Positions 18,382-26,399 of a stretch of DNA of 64,000 bases are shown piece by piece. The stretch spans positions 124,001 to 188,000 of the forward strand of contig NZ_CABHMS010000001.1 in assembly GCF_902167635.1 (NCBI RefSeq). Direction: 5' to 3'. Numbering within the stretch: position 1 is the first letter of the stretch; each line of letters begins with the position of its first letter. This DNA is from Chitinophaga vietnamensis. GTDB taxonomy: Bacteria > Bacteroidota > Bacteroidia > Chitinophagales > Chitinophagaceae. The translations under genes were made by a program, and so were the position numbers. The notes beneath the pieces are model-generated. The model was not told where the DNA came from and made no database searches. It worked only from the letters and a program-made list of their open reading frames with translations.

Positions 18382-18520
18382 ATAATTACGGATTACGAAT
18401 TAAGAATTACGGATTTGTGGGGAAGATATTCGCGAAGAAGCCCTTGGAGCACTTTGAGAGCTTCTTCGCGAATATCTTCCCCACAAATCCGTAATTCTTA
18501 ATTCGTAATCCGTAATTATT
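18381..18520. repeat. Perfect 60-base inverted repeat between glnS and gltX
   Basis: 18381-18440 and 18461-18520 are exact reverse complements across all 60 bases, with a 20-base loop. The outer part consists of AATTACGGATTACGAATTAAG-type units, and the inner part is unrelated (GGGGAAGATATTCGCGAAGAAG). It overlaps both stop codons and is placed to terminate both convergent transcripts. Its outer arms resemble those of the hairpin at 58205-58288. Confidence 0.95.
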
Positions 18521-20045
18521 TAAATGCTTCTAATCCATTTGTAATGCGCTGACGGGTTTCTTCCATTCCCAGCGTAGCGGCGATATCAAATACCGGGGGG
18601 CCGAATTTGCCACCGGTGAGCATGATGCGGAACGGTAGTTGCAATTCACCCATCTTGATATTTTTTTCAGCAGCCAGTGCTTTGAAAGCGGCTTCCAGTG
18701 CGGCTGCAGAGGTGTCGCTGGTGGTAGCCAGCTGGGCAGACCATGCTTCAAAGAAAGCAGCTTTGTCTGCATTCCATTTAGGTTTCACGGCAGCTTCGTC
18801 GTAGCTCGCAGGGCGCTGGAAGAAGAAGAAACCATGTTCCCATACATCATTGACAAAGTAGCAGCGTTCTTTTACGAGGCTGGCCACGGTGGCTACATAG
18901 GCTGGATCGGCCTGCAGGCCTTTCTCTGTCAGTACAGGCTGGAAAAGGGCCGCCAGTGTTTGATCGTCTTTATGCAGCAGGTATTGGTGGTTGAACCATT
19001 TTGCTTTTTCGTAATCGAACTTGGCGCCGGCTTTATGAACGCGGTCCATGGAGAACTTTTGTATCAGTTCATCCAGTGAGAATATTTCCTGTGCGGTGCC
19101 GTCGTTCCAGCCGAGCATCGCCAGCATGTTGATGAAGGCTTCCGGCAGGAATCCGAGTTCACGGAAACCTTTGGTGAATTCGTTGGTGCGTGGGTCGGTC
19201 CAGTTCATGGCATACACGGGGAAGCCGAGGCGGTCGCCATCGCGCTTGCTCAGTTTGCCGTGGCCGTCGGGTTTGAGGATCAGCGGCAGGTGCGCCCACT
19301 GCGGCATGTGCGCTTCCCAGCCCAGGTATTTCCAGAGCATGATATGCACGGGCGCTGAAGGGAGCCACTCTTCGCCACGGAAGGCGTGCGTGATCTTCAT
19401 CAGGTAATCATCTACCACTACGGCAAGATGATAAGTGGGCATACCATCTGCTTTCAGCAGTACTTTATCATCAGACTGTGAAGTGTTGAAAGTAACTTCA
19501 CCGCGAACCATATCTGTAAAGGTGAGCGTTTCATCTGCGGGCATGTTGATACGGATCACATGCGCTGTATTCTTTGCCAGCAGCTCCTGTACTTCCGCAT
19601 CGCTCATGGTGAGGGAGTTGCGCATTTGTTTGCGCACGATGTGGTTGTATTGCGGAGATGGATTTTCCGGTGTTTTCAGACGTTCGCGCATGCTTTCCAG
19701 CTCTTCAGGCGTATCGAAAGCGTAGTAGGCATATCCTTTTTTTACCAGCTCTTCTGCATATTGGCGATAGAGCGGCTTGCGTTCGCTCTGGCGGTAAGGC
19801 GCGTAGGGGCCGCCCAGTTCGGGGCTTTCATCAGGCGTGAGGCCGCACCAGCGAAGGCATTCATTGATGTATTCCTCTGCGCCAGGTACATAGCGGGTCT
19901 GGTCTGTATCTTCTATACGCAGCACAAATTCACCACCGTGCTGCTTTGCAAATAAGTAGTTGAACAATACCGTGCGTACGCCGCCGAGGTGCAGGCCACC
20001 AGTAGGACTTGGCGCAAAACGCACTCTTACTTTCCTGTTATCCAT
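18516..20045 (-). CDS. gltX: Glutamyl-tRNA synthetase
   Basis: This 509-residue class I synthetase charges tRNA-Glu. It has the HIGH-type motif FAPSPTGGLHLGGVRT at about 8-23 and the KMSKS-type motif GKLSKRDGDRLGF near 255. EDTDQTRYVPGAEEYI is characteristic of bacterial GltX. The start MDNRKVRVRF at 20045 is chosen because TAACTTTG (minus strand, 20052-20059) ends six bases before it; the frame stays open for 47 more codons upstream, but those lie outside the expected transcript. The stop codon lies inside the 60-base inverted repeat. Confidence 0.95.
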   Translation of the reverse strand: MDNRKVRVRFAPSPTGGLHLGGVRTVLFNYLFAKQHGGEFVLRIEDTDQTRYVPGAEEYINECLRWCGLTPDESPELGGPYAPYRQSERKPLYRQYAEELVKKGYAYYAFDTPEELESMRERLKTPENPSPQYNHIVRKQMRNSLTMSDAEVQELLAKNTAHVIRINMPADETLTFTDMVRGEVTFNTSQSDDKVLLKADGMPTYHLAVVVDDYLMKITHAFRGEEWLPSAPVHIMLWKYLGWEAHMPQWAHLPLILKPDGHGKLSKRDGDRLGFPVYAMNWTDPRTNEFTKGFRELGFLPEAFINMLAMLGWNDGTAQEIFSLDELIQKFSMDRVHKAGAKFDYEKAKWFNHQYLLHKDDQTLAALFQPVLTEKGLQADPAYVATVASLVKERCYFVNDVWEHGFFFFQRPASYDEAAVKPKWNADKAAFFEAWSAQLATTSDTSAAALEAAFKALAAEKNIKMGELQLPFRIMLTGGKFGPPVFDIAATLGMEETRQRITNGLEAFK

Positions 20046-20051
20046 AGGCAG

Positions 20052-20059
20052 CAAAGTTA
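20052..20059 (-). promoter_or_regulatory. -7 element TAACTTTG of gltX
   Basis: On the minus strand TAACTTTG ends six bases before the gltX ATG, which implies a nearly leaderless mRNA and fixes the start at 20045. Confidence 0.55.
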
Positions 20060-20184
20060 AGGGTTTAGCGCTTAGCTTTCCCGCATGGCTGTGAAGCGCA
20101 TTAAAATTTTTTAATACCGCGGAGAGACGGGCTACATTGAGTATCTTGCACTGATAGCGAACAGCAAAAAGCTCCTTGTGTACC

Positions 20185-20808
20185 ATGTTCTATCTTACCA
20201 AAACACCTGGCATCCTGAAAATGCTTTACAGCAGCTGCATCTGGAGCCTTTCCTCCTCCAATGCAGTATATCTTACTTTCGATGATGGCCCGCATCCGGA
20301 AGCTACTCCGTTTGTGCTGGCACAACTCAAAAAGTACGATGCTAAAGCTACTTTCTTTTGTATCGGGAAAAATGTGGTGGAACATCCTGAGATCTATCAA
20401 CAGATATTGGAAGAAGGACATGCGGTGGGGAATCATACACATAATCATCTCAATGGCTGGAAAACCCCTACAGACAAGTACCTGGAGAATGTGCAACAAG
20501 CGGCTGCCTATATTGATTCCAGGTTATTCAGACCGCCCTATGGCAGGATAAATCCTTTCCAGATCAGGATGATCAAGAAGACGATACCGGGTGCGAAGAT
20601 CATTATGTGGGATGTGCTGAGTGCGGATTTTGATCCGGATATCAATGGAGAAGCCTGTGTGCAGAATGTCGTGTTCAAGATGAAACCCGGCTCCATTATT
20701 GTGTTTCACGACAGTACCAAGGCCTGGGAGCGGCTGTCGTACGCGTTGCCGCGGGTATTGGAATATTGCCGCAAGCAGCAGCTGGAAATGAAAGCAATTA
20801 CTTTTTGA
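20185..20808 (+). CDS. Polysaccharide deacetylase (NodB-like, CE4)
   Basis: This 207-residue protein has the CE4 NodB fold that removes N-acetyl groups from chitin-like or peptidoglycan sugars. The motifs are in order: LTFDDGPHPEATP (catalytic base Asp and metal-binding Asp) near 32, GNHTHNH (the two metal histidines) near 86, RPPYGRIN near 118, and IIVFHDS near 176. Two short hydrophobic stretches precede the domain, but no clear signal peptide is seen, so its location is uncertain. ATG at 20185 is preferred over an in-frame TTG three codons upstream. It is divergent from gltX and ends in a terminator hairpin. Confidence 0.9.
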   Translation: MFYLTKTPGILKMLYSSCIWSLSSSNAVYLTFDDGPHPEATPFVLAQLKKYDAKATFFCIGKNVVEHPEIYQQILEEGHAVGNHTHNHLNGWKTPTDKYLENVQQAAAYIDSRLFRPPYGRINPFQIRMIKKTIPGAKIIMWDVLSADFDPDINGEACVQNVVFKMKPGSIIVFHDSTKAWERLSYALPRVLEYCRKQQLEMKAITF

Positions 20809-20846
20809 TAATGAGAAGAGCGGCTGGAGGCCGCTCTTCTCATTAT
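20808..20846. terminator. Bidirectional terminator hairpin
   Basis: A perfect 17-base stem, ATAATGAGAAGAGCGGC with its complement, and a 5-base loop lie between the convergent deacetylase and lipoprotein genes. Confidence 0.85.
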
Positions 20847-20849
20847 GAT

Positions 20850-21731
20850 CTATCTTATTACAATATCTTTCTGTTTATCTCCGATCTTGATCGTTGCGAT
20901 AGAATCGCAGGTGCCATTACCATAGTCGATGGTAGCAATCACTTTATTGTATTCTATTTTCAGCACGCCTTTGCTGATCCATTTGCAGCTGAACGCTTTT
21001 TCCAGTGGCGTTGGCGTAGAGATGTTGGCTACGCTGCTGTCTTTGTAAGTGATGGTGGCAGTGCCGTCTACGCTGAAAACATCGTCAGAAGGGTTCAGCG
21101 GTGTGGCGCCGCCGGCGATCTGTTTCACGTTTTTGATGCTGGTATAGGCAACGGTGGTGGAGTCGTTGAGCTTTACCAGGCCGCCATTTACGGCTGTCGT
21201 ATATTGGATACCGTTAGGGCTTTTGTAGCTCACGTTGCTGAATGTTACGGTGCCTTCCACGGGGATGCCGTTCACTTTATAGTTGTTGAGCACTACTTTC
21301 ACGGAGCTGTTAGGCGCAAACAGCGGTGCGCTGAAAGTGGCTACCAGCTTGCCGCTGCGGATGGTGCCCATATTGTCGCTGCAGGAAGTGCCGAAGTCGA
21401 TCGTTACGGTTTTAGGCCAGGTGAGCGGTGAGGTGATATCCAGCAGGGTGCTGGGGCAGGATACCAGCGCCATGGAATTGTCGGCCTTACGTGCGTGTGC
21501 GCTATCCAGTCCTTCGTTGGTGCTGACCATAGAAACAGAGGAGTAGATGTCGCCATAGATGCCATTCACCTGTGTTTCGTGCGTGGCTACCACGGCGGTG
21601 CGGTTATCGTTCTGATCAGAACCTGCTGCATCAGAATTGTTTTCTTTCTTGCAGGCAAAGAAAAGTGCTGTCAGGGCCACACAACTGATAGTGTATGCCA
21701 GCACACGATTGGTACTGAAATAGCTTTTCAT
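20850..21731 (-). CDS. Putative lipoprotein of unknown function
   Basis: This 293-residue protein begins with a lipoprotein signal, with the lipobox ALFFAC at about 22-27 followed by KKENNSDAAGSDQNDN. The rest is rich in Ser, Thr, Val and Asn and looks like beta structure. Three similar stretches, FGTSCSDNMGTIRSGKLVATF, GKIQY-like segments and YGNGTCDSIATIKIG, place Cys in Gly/Thr-rich turns, but no known domain was recognised. The only enzyme-like feature is none at all. It shares a terminator with the deacetylase gene, and its start lies near the tatD promoter on the other strand. Confidence 0.65.
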   Translation of the reverse strand: MKSYFSTNRVLAYTISCVALTALFFACKKENNSDAAGSDQNDNRTAVVATHETQVNGIYGDIYSSVSMVSTNEGLDSAHARKADNSMALVSCPSTLLDITSPLTWPKTVTIDFGTSCSDNMGTIRSGKLVATFSAPLFAPNSSVKVVLNNYKVNGIPVEGTVTFSNVSYKSPNGIQYTTAVNGGLVKLNDSTTVAYTSIKNVKQIAGGATPLNPSDDVFSVDGTATITYKDSSVANISTPTPLEKAFSCKWISKGVLKIEYNKVIATIDYGNGTCDSIATIKIGDKQKDIVIR

Positions 21732-21766
21732 AGATGTATAGTTTTTTTATTAGGTTTTTCAGGATG

Positions 21767-21774
21767 TACCTTTG
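21767..21774 (+). promoter_or_regulatory. -7 element TACCTTTG upstream of tatD
   Basis: A perfect TAnnTTTG lies 43 bases before the tatD ATG at 21818. Confidence 0.5.
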
Positions 21775-21817
21775 TGAGCCATAAAGATAATATTAAAATA
21801 TAATAAAAAAAATTATT

Positions 21818-22588
21818 ATGCTTTGGATAGATACCCACGCACATCTGTATTCTGAAGAATTTCAATCTGACAGAACAGAGATGGTGGCAAGGGCATTTGC
21901 GGCGGGGGTAGAAAAGATATTCCTGCCGAATATAGACGAGGACTCGATTGCGGGCATGCTGGCGCTGGAAGCGGCTTATCCGGATAAGTTATATGCGATG
22001 ATGGGCATCCATCCCTGCTATGTGAAGGAGGATGTGGAGCCGCAGCTGGAGCTGGTGAAAGCCTGGCTGCAACAGCGTCCGTTCAAAGCGATCGGCGAAA
22101 TAGGGCTGGACTTTTACTGGGACAAATCCCTGCTGAGCCAGCAGTACCGCGCCTTTCAGGAGCAGCTGATGCTGGCGAGGGAATATCAGTTGCCTGTAGC
22201 CATCCACAGCCGGGAGTCCACACGGGAATGCATAAACGAAGTAAAGGCATTGCAGAACGGACAGCTCAGTGGCGTTTTCCATTGCTTCTCCGGCACATTG
22301 GAGGAAGCGAAAGAGATCATCGATCTTGGCTTCTACCTGGGCATTGGCGGCGTGGTCACTTTCAAGAAATCGGGGCTTGATCAGATCGTGTCCGCTATTG
22401 ACCTGCAACATATCGTACTGGAGACCGATGCGCCTTACCTGGCGCCGGTGCCTTATCGCGGTAAAAGGAACGAAAGCGCCTACCTGCCGCTGGCAGGCGA
22501 AAAGGTGGCAGATATAAAAAATCTAAAAATAGAAGAGGTAGCCGCCATAACAAGCAGCAATGCGCTCAAATTATTCAAAACGCTCTAA
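21818..22588 (+). CDS. tatD: TatD family metal-dependent hydrolase
   Basis: This 256-residue TIM-barrel hydrolase belongs to the TatD DNase-like family. Metal ligands are visible: WIDTHAHLYSEEF (His-x-His at about 6-8), AIGEIGLDFYWD (Glu near 93), PVAIHSRES (His near 130), GVFHCFSG (His near 154) and VLETDAPYLAPVPYRGK (Asp near 205). TatD enzymes act as 3'-5' exonucleases or D-aminoacyl-tRNA deacylases; which activity applies here cannot be told. The asparaginase gene follows after 45 bases but has its own promoter element. Confidence 0.92.
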   Translation: MLWIDTHAHLYSEEFQSDRTEMVARAFAAGVEKIFLPNIDEDSIAGMLALEAAYPDKLYAMMGIHPCYVKEDVEPQLELVKAWLQQRPFKAIGEIGLDFYWDKSLLSQQYRAFQEQLMLAREYQLPVAIHSRESTRECINEVKALQNGQLSGVFHCFSGTLEEAKEIIDLGFYLGIGGVVTFKKSGLDQIVSAIDLQHIVLETDAPYLAPVPYRGKRNESAYLPLAGEKVADIKNLKIEEVAAITSSNALKLFKTL

Positions 22589-22600
22589 CCTTTTAGTGGA

Positions 22601-22608
22601 TACCTTTG
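22601..22608 (+). promoter_or_regulatory. -7 element TACCTTTG of the asparaginase gene
   Basis: A perfect TAnnTTTG lies 25 bases before the ATG at 22634. It favours this start over an in-frame TTG at 22616. Confidence 0.55.
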
Positions 22609-22633
22609 CTGGCAATTGGCAGTACTAGCAACA

Positions 22634-23671
22634 ATGAGTAAAATTCTGATTATTTACACGGGCGGAACAGTAGGCATGATCTATGACGACAAGACCAAAG
22701 CCCTTCGCCCGATTGGGTTTAACGAGATAAGGAACAATTTGCCGGAGCTTTACCGGATGGGCATCGACTTCTACGTATATGCGTTCAACCCGCCTATTGA
22801 CTCATCAGATATGCAGCCGGAGATCTGGGTGGAACTGGCCAGTATCATTGAAGACCGCTACGATCGTTACGATGGTTTCGTGATATTGCATGGTTCCGAT
22901 ACGATGGCCTTCACGGCATCTGCCCTCAGCTTCATGCTGGAAAATCTCTCCAAACCCGTGATCCTGACCGGCTCCCAGCTGCCCATCGGCAAAATCAGGA
23001 CCGACGCTAAAGAGAATATCATCACCGCCATGGAGATCGCCTGCAGCAAACACAATGGCAGCGATACGGCCCTGGTGCCGGAAGTATGTATCTACTTCGA
23101 CTTCTCCCTCTTCCGCGGCAACCGCGCCAAAAAATATAATGCGGAAAAGTTCGAGGCGTTCTATACCATGAACTATCCGCAGCTGGCCGAAGCGGGCATC
23201 GATATCAAATACAAAACACAGTTCATACTGCCGCCTCCCACGCAAGCTTTGAAGGTGCATAAAGAACTGGAAACAAATATCACCGTGCTCAAATTATTCC
23301 CCGGCATCACCAGAAGGGCCGTGGAAGCCACTTTGAGCATACCCGGCCTGAAAGGTGTGATACTGGAAACTTTCGGCTCGGGCAACACCAATACCCAGCC
23401 CTGGTTTATTGAAAGCATCCGGAAAGTGGTGGATGCCGGCGCCATTGTAGTAGATATCACGCAATGTGATGGTGGCTCCGTGGAGCTGGGAAAATATGAA
23501 ACCAGCCAGCACCTCATCGATATGGGAGTAGTCAGCGGCCACGACATGACCTTTGAGGCCGCCGTCACCAAACTGATGTTCGTACTGGGCCAGGGGCTCA
23601 GCTTTGAAGATAGCAAACGCCTTATAGAAACGCCGCTCCGAGGCGAATTGACCCCAATAGAGACCTACTAA
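22634..23671 (+). CDS. ansA: Type I L-asparaginase
   Basis: This 345-residue cytoplasmic-type asparaginase hydrolyses Asn to Asp and ammonia. It has both catalytic threonine motifs: IYTGGTVGMIYDD near residues 7-19 and GFVILHGSDTMAFTASALSF near 80-99. No signal peptide is present, which suits the type I (AnsA) group. The chosen start MSKILIIYTGG places the first active-site Thr in the usual position. A long octamer-repeat hairpin follows the stop codon. Confidence 0.92.
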   Translation: MSKILIIYTGGTVGMIYDDKTKALRPIGFNEIRNNLPELYRMGIDFYVYAFNPPIDSSDMQPEIWVELASIIEDRYDRYDGFVILHGSDTMAFTASALSFMLENLSKPVILTGSQLPIGKIRTDAKENIITAMEIACSKHNGSDTALVPEVCIYFDFSLFRGNRAKKYNAEKFEAFYTMNYPQLAEAGIDIKYKTQFILPPPTQALKVHKELETNITVLKLFPGITRRAVEATLSIPGLKGVILETFGSGNTNTQPWFIESIRKVVDAGAIVVDITQCDGGSVELGKYETSQHLIDMGVVSGHDMTFEAAVTKLMFVLGQGLSFEDSKRLIETPLRGELTPIETY

Positions 23672-23672
23672 G

Positions 23673-23840
23673 AATTTGGGAATTTACGGATTTACGGATG
23701 TGAGAATTTATGGATTTATGGATGTGAGAATTTGTCAATAATAAATTCTCACATCCATAAATCCATAAATCCATAAATCCGTAAATCCGTAAATCCATAA
23801 ATCCATAAATCCATAAATTCTTAAATCCGTAAATTCTTAA
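23673..23840. repeat. Octamer tandem array and hairpin
   Basis: 11 consecutive 8-base units run from 23753 to 23840: ATCCATAA x3, ATCCGTAA x2, ATCCATAA x3, ATTCTTAA, ATCCGTAA, ATTCTTAA. Complementary units (GGATTTAC, GGATTTAT, GATGTGAG) fill 23673-23735, so a stem of at least 28 perfect bases forms around 23707-23768. The same octamers recur at 42612-42746 and 49386-49460. It lies downstream of ansA and upstream of the aquaporin gene. Confidence 0.92.
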
Positions 23841-23927
23841 ATTTTGCGTTATATTTATGTAGATGTATAAACTGTTACCCCTCATACCTGAAAGAGCTAA
23901 ATCCATTCACCACAAAAAACGATTACT

Positions 23928-24620
23928 ATGACTAATTCGTTATCTCAAAAGTGCATTGCAGAATTTTTCGGAACACTGGTTTTGGTTTTGATGGGCTGCG
24001 GAAGTGCAGTATTGGCGGGCGGCCATGTGGGCTTCCTGGGTATTGCCTTTGCGTTTGGTTTATCAGTACTGGCTATGGTGTATGCAGTCGGACATATTTC
24101 CGGTTGTCATATCAACCCGGCTATTACCATCTCCATGCTGGCTCATGGCAAGATCTCCGGTAAGGATGCCGGCGCGTACATTGTATCGCAGATCGCCGGC
24201 GCTATCGTGGGAGCAGCTATCCTGTTCTTTATTGCACAGGGCAAGGGTGACTATAGTATTGCAGCGAATGGCCTTGGCGCCAACGGTGTGGCTGATGGTT
24301 CCCCTGATCACTATTCATTGGTGAGCGGCCTCGTGGCGGAAATCGTATTCACGGCTATCTTCCTGGTAGTGGTACATGGCGCTACCAGCAAAAACAATGG
24401 CAACGGCGGTTTCGCCGGGGTAGCAATTGGTCTGGCGCTTACGCTGATCCACATTGTAGGTATTCCGGTTACTGGCGTATCTGTGAACCCTGCACGCAGT
24501 ATCGGTCCGGCCTTGTTTGTAGGCGGCGCTGCATTGGCCAACCTCTGGGTGTTCATCGTAGGACCCATTATCGGCGGGCTTATTGGCGGCTTCATCTGGA
24601 AGCTCTATGACAAAAACTAA
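23928..24620 (+). CDS. aqpZ: Aquaporin Z family water channel
   Basis: This 230-residue MIP-family channel has six membrane helices and both NPA boxes, SGCHINPAITISML near 60-73 and TGVSVNPARSIGPALF near 185-200. The Cys and Arg-containing second loop (VNPARS) and a narrow selectivity filter with His in GLALTLIHIVG fit water-selective AqpZ rather than a glycerol facilitator. It is a single gene between the octamer-repeat region and the tRNA gene. Confidence 0.93.
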   Translation: MTNSLSQKCIAEFFGTLVLVLMGCGSAVLAGGHVGFLGIAFAFGLSVLAMVYAVGHISGCHINPAITISMLAHGKISGKDAGAYIVSQIAGAIVGAAILFFIAQGKGDYSIAANGLGANGVADGSPDHYSLVSGLVAEIVFTAIFLVVVHGATSKNNGNGGFAGVAIGLALTLIHIVGIPVTGVSVNPARSIGPALFVGGAALANLWVFIVGPIIGGLIGGFIWKLYDKN

Positions 24621-24627
24621 AAAAGTC

Positions 24628-24657
24628 TTGGAAATATTAGACAAAAGGTTATCTTTG
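24628..24657 (+). promoter_or_regulatory. Promoter of tRNA-Ser (TTG-N19-TATCTTTG)
   Basis: TTG at 24628-24630 and TATCTTTG at 24650-24657 are separated by exactly 19 bases, a full-consensus promoter ahead of the tRNA gene. Confidence 0.75.
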
Positions 24658-24708
24658 CAACCCTGAAACAGAAAATCAACCTCTCTGTTTCTTTGTAAAG
24701 ATAATCAC

Positions 24709-24795
24709 GGAGAAGTGCAGGAGTGGTTGAACTGGCACGCCTGGAAAGTGTGTAAACTCGAAAGGGTTTCAAGGGTTCGAATCCCTTCTTCTCCG
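24709..24795 (+). tRNA. tRNA-Ser (anticodon GGA)
   Basis: The 87-base gene folds as a class II tRNA. The acceptor stem GGAGAAG pairs with CTTCTCC, discriminator G. The anticodon loop CTGGAAA gives anticodon GGA (UCC/UCU codons), the long variable arm is AACTC-GAAA-GGGTT, and the T stem-loop is AAGGG-TTCGAAT-CCCTT. CCA is not encoded. Confidence 0.95.
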
Positions 24796-24917
24796 CAAGC
24801 TTTAAACGAATGTCCTGCCGCAAGGCGGGGCATTTTGTTTTTAAGGCGTGATGGAGCTTGCTCCCGGCAACAGCGCATCTCTCCCCATATTCCCCGGATA
24901 ATTACTAATTTGCATTT

Positions 24918-25769
24918 ATGATCCTGAACACGCTGCCTGATAGCGCAAAATATAGCAATGGCCACACGAAACTTGCTAAAAATGCAGTCATCATTGCAGA
25001 TACACTGGATGGCTATTTTTATCCGGAACATCCAACGCCGTATTTGTTCGTCACTAATTTTCGAAACAAAGGCAGATATGTGGTTAATCAACGGTCTGTT
25101 GAAGTATCAGACCGGCATTTCTATTTTCTGAATGCGAATGATCAGCTCGAAATTAATTTCCCCAAAGCTACTGCACTGAAGACTATTCTTATTCTTTTTG
25201 AAACACAGTTCATCCGTGATAGTTTCCATTATCTGCAAAATAGTGAGGAGAATTTGCTGGCGACGCCCGAAGCCGCGATGGATAAGGAAATCATCTTCCC
25301 TGACGTGCCATTTGATTTAAACGATACCATTTATAAAATCCTTCTTGGTTTAGCGGATCAACAAGAAGATGCGCTTTTTGATTTGATCGCTGCTGTGAAG
25401 TTGCAACGTGATCAGACACAAAAATGTATCAGGGCACTGAAGGCGGTAAAACGTTCTACTAGAGAAGAATTATATCGCCGCCTGATATTGGCTAGAGATT
25501 TTATGAACGACAATGTAATGGAAAATATAAGCATAGCGGAGATCGCACAACAGGCATGTCTTAATAAATTCCATTTTCTGTCTAACTTCCGCGATGTTTT
25601 TGACATCACTCCGCATCAGTATTTTACGGAGTTGAAATTGCAAAAAGCCCTTGCGTTGCTGAAAGATAAATCTGTTTCGGAAACATGCTTCCAGCTTGGC
25701 TTTGAGAGCCCTGCTTCTTTCAGTCTACTGTTCAGGAAAAGATTTGGGTTCCCACCCTCTCAGGCATAA
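24918..25769 (+). CDS. AraC family transcriptional regulator
   Basis: This 283-residue regulator has a cupin-like N-terminal half (for example YPEHPTPYLFVTNFRNKGRYVVN near 40-62) and a C-terminal AraC double helix-turn-helix from about residue 185. The first helix-turn-helix is NISIAEIAQQACLNKFHFLSNFRDVFD and the second ends KSVSETCFQLGFESPASFSLLFRKRFGFPPSQ. The downstream gene (25828) may be its target, but no operator can be pointed out. The start ATG at 24918 lies close to a possible promoter, TACTAATTTG, that does not fit the consensus exactly. Confidence 0.88.
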   Translation: MILNTLPDSAKYSNGHTKLAKNAVIIADTLDGYFYPEHPTPYLFVTNFRNKGRYVVNQRSVEVSDRHFYFLNANDQLEINFPKATALKTILILFETQFIRDSFHYLQNSEENLLATPEAAMDKEIIFPDVPFDLNDTIYKILLGLADQQEDALFDLIAAVKLQRDQTQKCIRALKAVKRSTREELYRRLILARDFMNDNVMENISIAEIAQQACLNKFHFLSNFRDVFDITPHQYFTELKLQKALALLKDKSVSETCFQLGFESPASFSLLFRKRFGFPPSQA

Positions 25770-25827
25770 TTCCCAATTTTCGATAAGTGCGACTATCCCA
25801 TTAATATTTTCTTTATAAAAAATTTAT

Positions 25828-26319
25828 ATGAAAATATTAATCACCATTTTGCTGTGCGGGCTCGCAGCCCAGGGACAGAAGATCAGTCGTACCGCTTCCA
25901 TTATGTTGAACGGAAATGTCAAAACTGTTTTCCCATTATTCGGCGCATACGAAGAGAAGAAATGGGCGGCAGGCTGGAAGCCGCAACCAGTTTACCCTTC
26001 CACTGAAACGATCGAAGAGGAAGCCACATTTACCACGCCCGGTCATTTTGAAGGTGAAAAAGACTATGTATGGCGGGTGTCGAAATATGATCCCGGGAAA
26101 TTCCTGATTCAATATATGGTTTATGGAGAGAACCGTTGCTGGACCATTACCATCCAATGCGAGCCGAAAAGCGATACTACCACCGCCGCCCGCATTACTT
26201 ACAGCTTCATTGGGCTCAATGCGCAGGGAAACCAGAGCAGTCAGGAGTTTATTGATCGTATATACCAGCACGATCTCAAAGACTGGGAGCAGGAAATAAA
26301 CAATTTCCTTGCCCTGTAA
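25828..26319 (+). CDS. SRPBCC-like exported protein
   Basis: This 163-residue protein begins with a short hydrophobic segment (MKILITILLCGLAAQGQ), probably a signal peptide. It continues with a pattern like START/SRPBCC ligand-binding domains: a first strand with hydrophobic cargo-pocket residues, VFPLFGAYEEKKWAAGWKPQPVYP, and a final long amphipathic helix, EFIDRIYQHDLKDWEQEINNFLAL. It lies 58 bases after the AraC regulator in the same direction and may be controlled by it. The ligand is unknown. Confidence 0.6.
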   Translation: MKILITILLCGLAAQGQKISRTASIMLNGNVKTVFPLFGAYEEKKWAAGWKPQPVYPSTETIEEEATFTTPGHFEGEKDYVWRVSKYDPGKFLIQYMVYGENRCWTITIQCEPKSDTTTAARITYSFIGLNAQGNQSSQEFIDRIYQHDLKDWEQEINNFLAL

Positions 26320-26371
26320 ACCGGATGCGGAGAGCATGGACAAAAATGGCTATTGCATGGATAAATACACT

Positions 26372-26379
26372 TAACTTTG
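26372..26379 (+). promoter_or_regulatory. -7 element TAACTTTG of gapA
   Basis: A perfect TAnnTTTG lies 20 bases before the ATG at 26400 and excludes the longer in-frame start at 26325. Confidence 0.6.
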
Positions 26380-26399
26380 CCAGCCATAAAATATTGTCC

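Noticed and set aside
20046-20186. A 47-codon N-terminal extension of gltX
   Set aside because: A -7 element sits six bases upstream of the internal ATG, and GluRS proteins begin close to the HIGH motif.
23753-23840. CRISPR-like array
   Set aside because: The units are 8 bases, contiguous and without spacers, and no cas genes are present.
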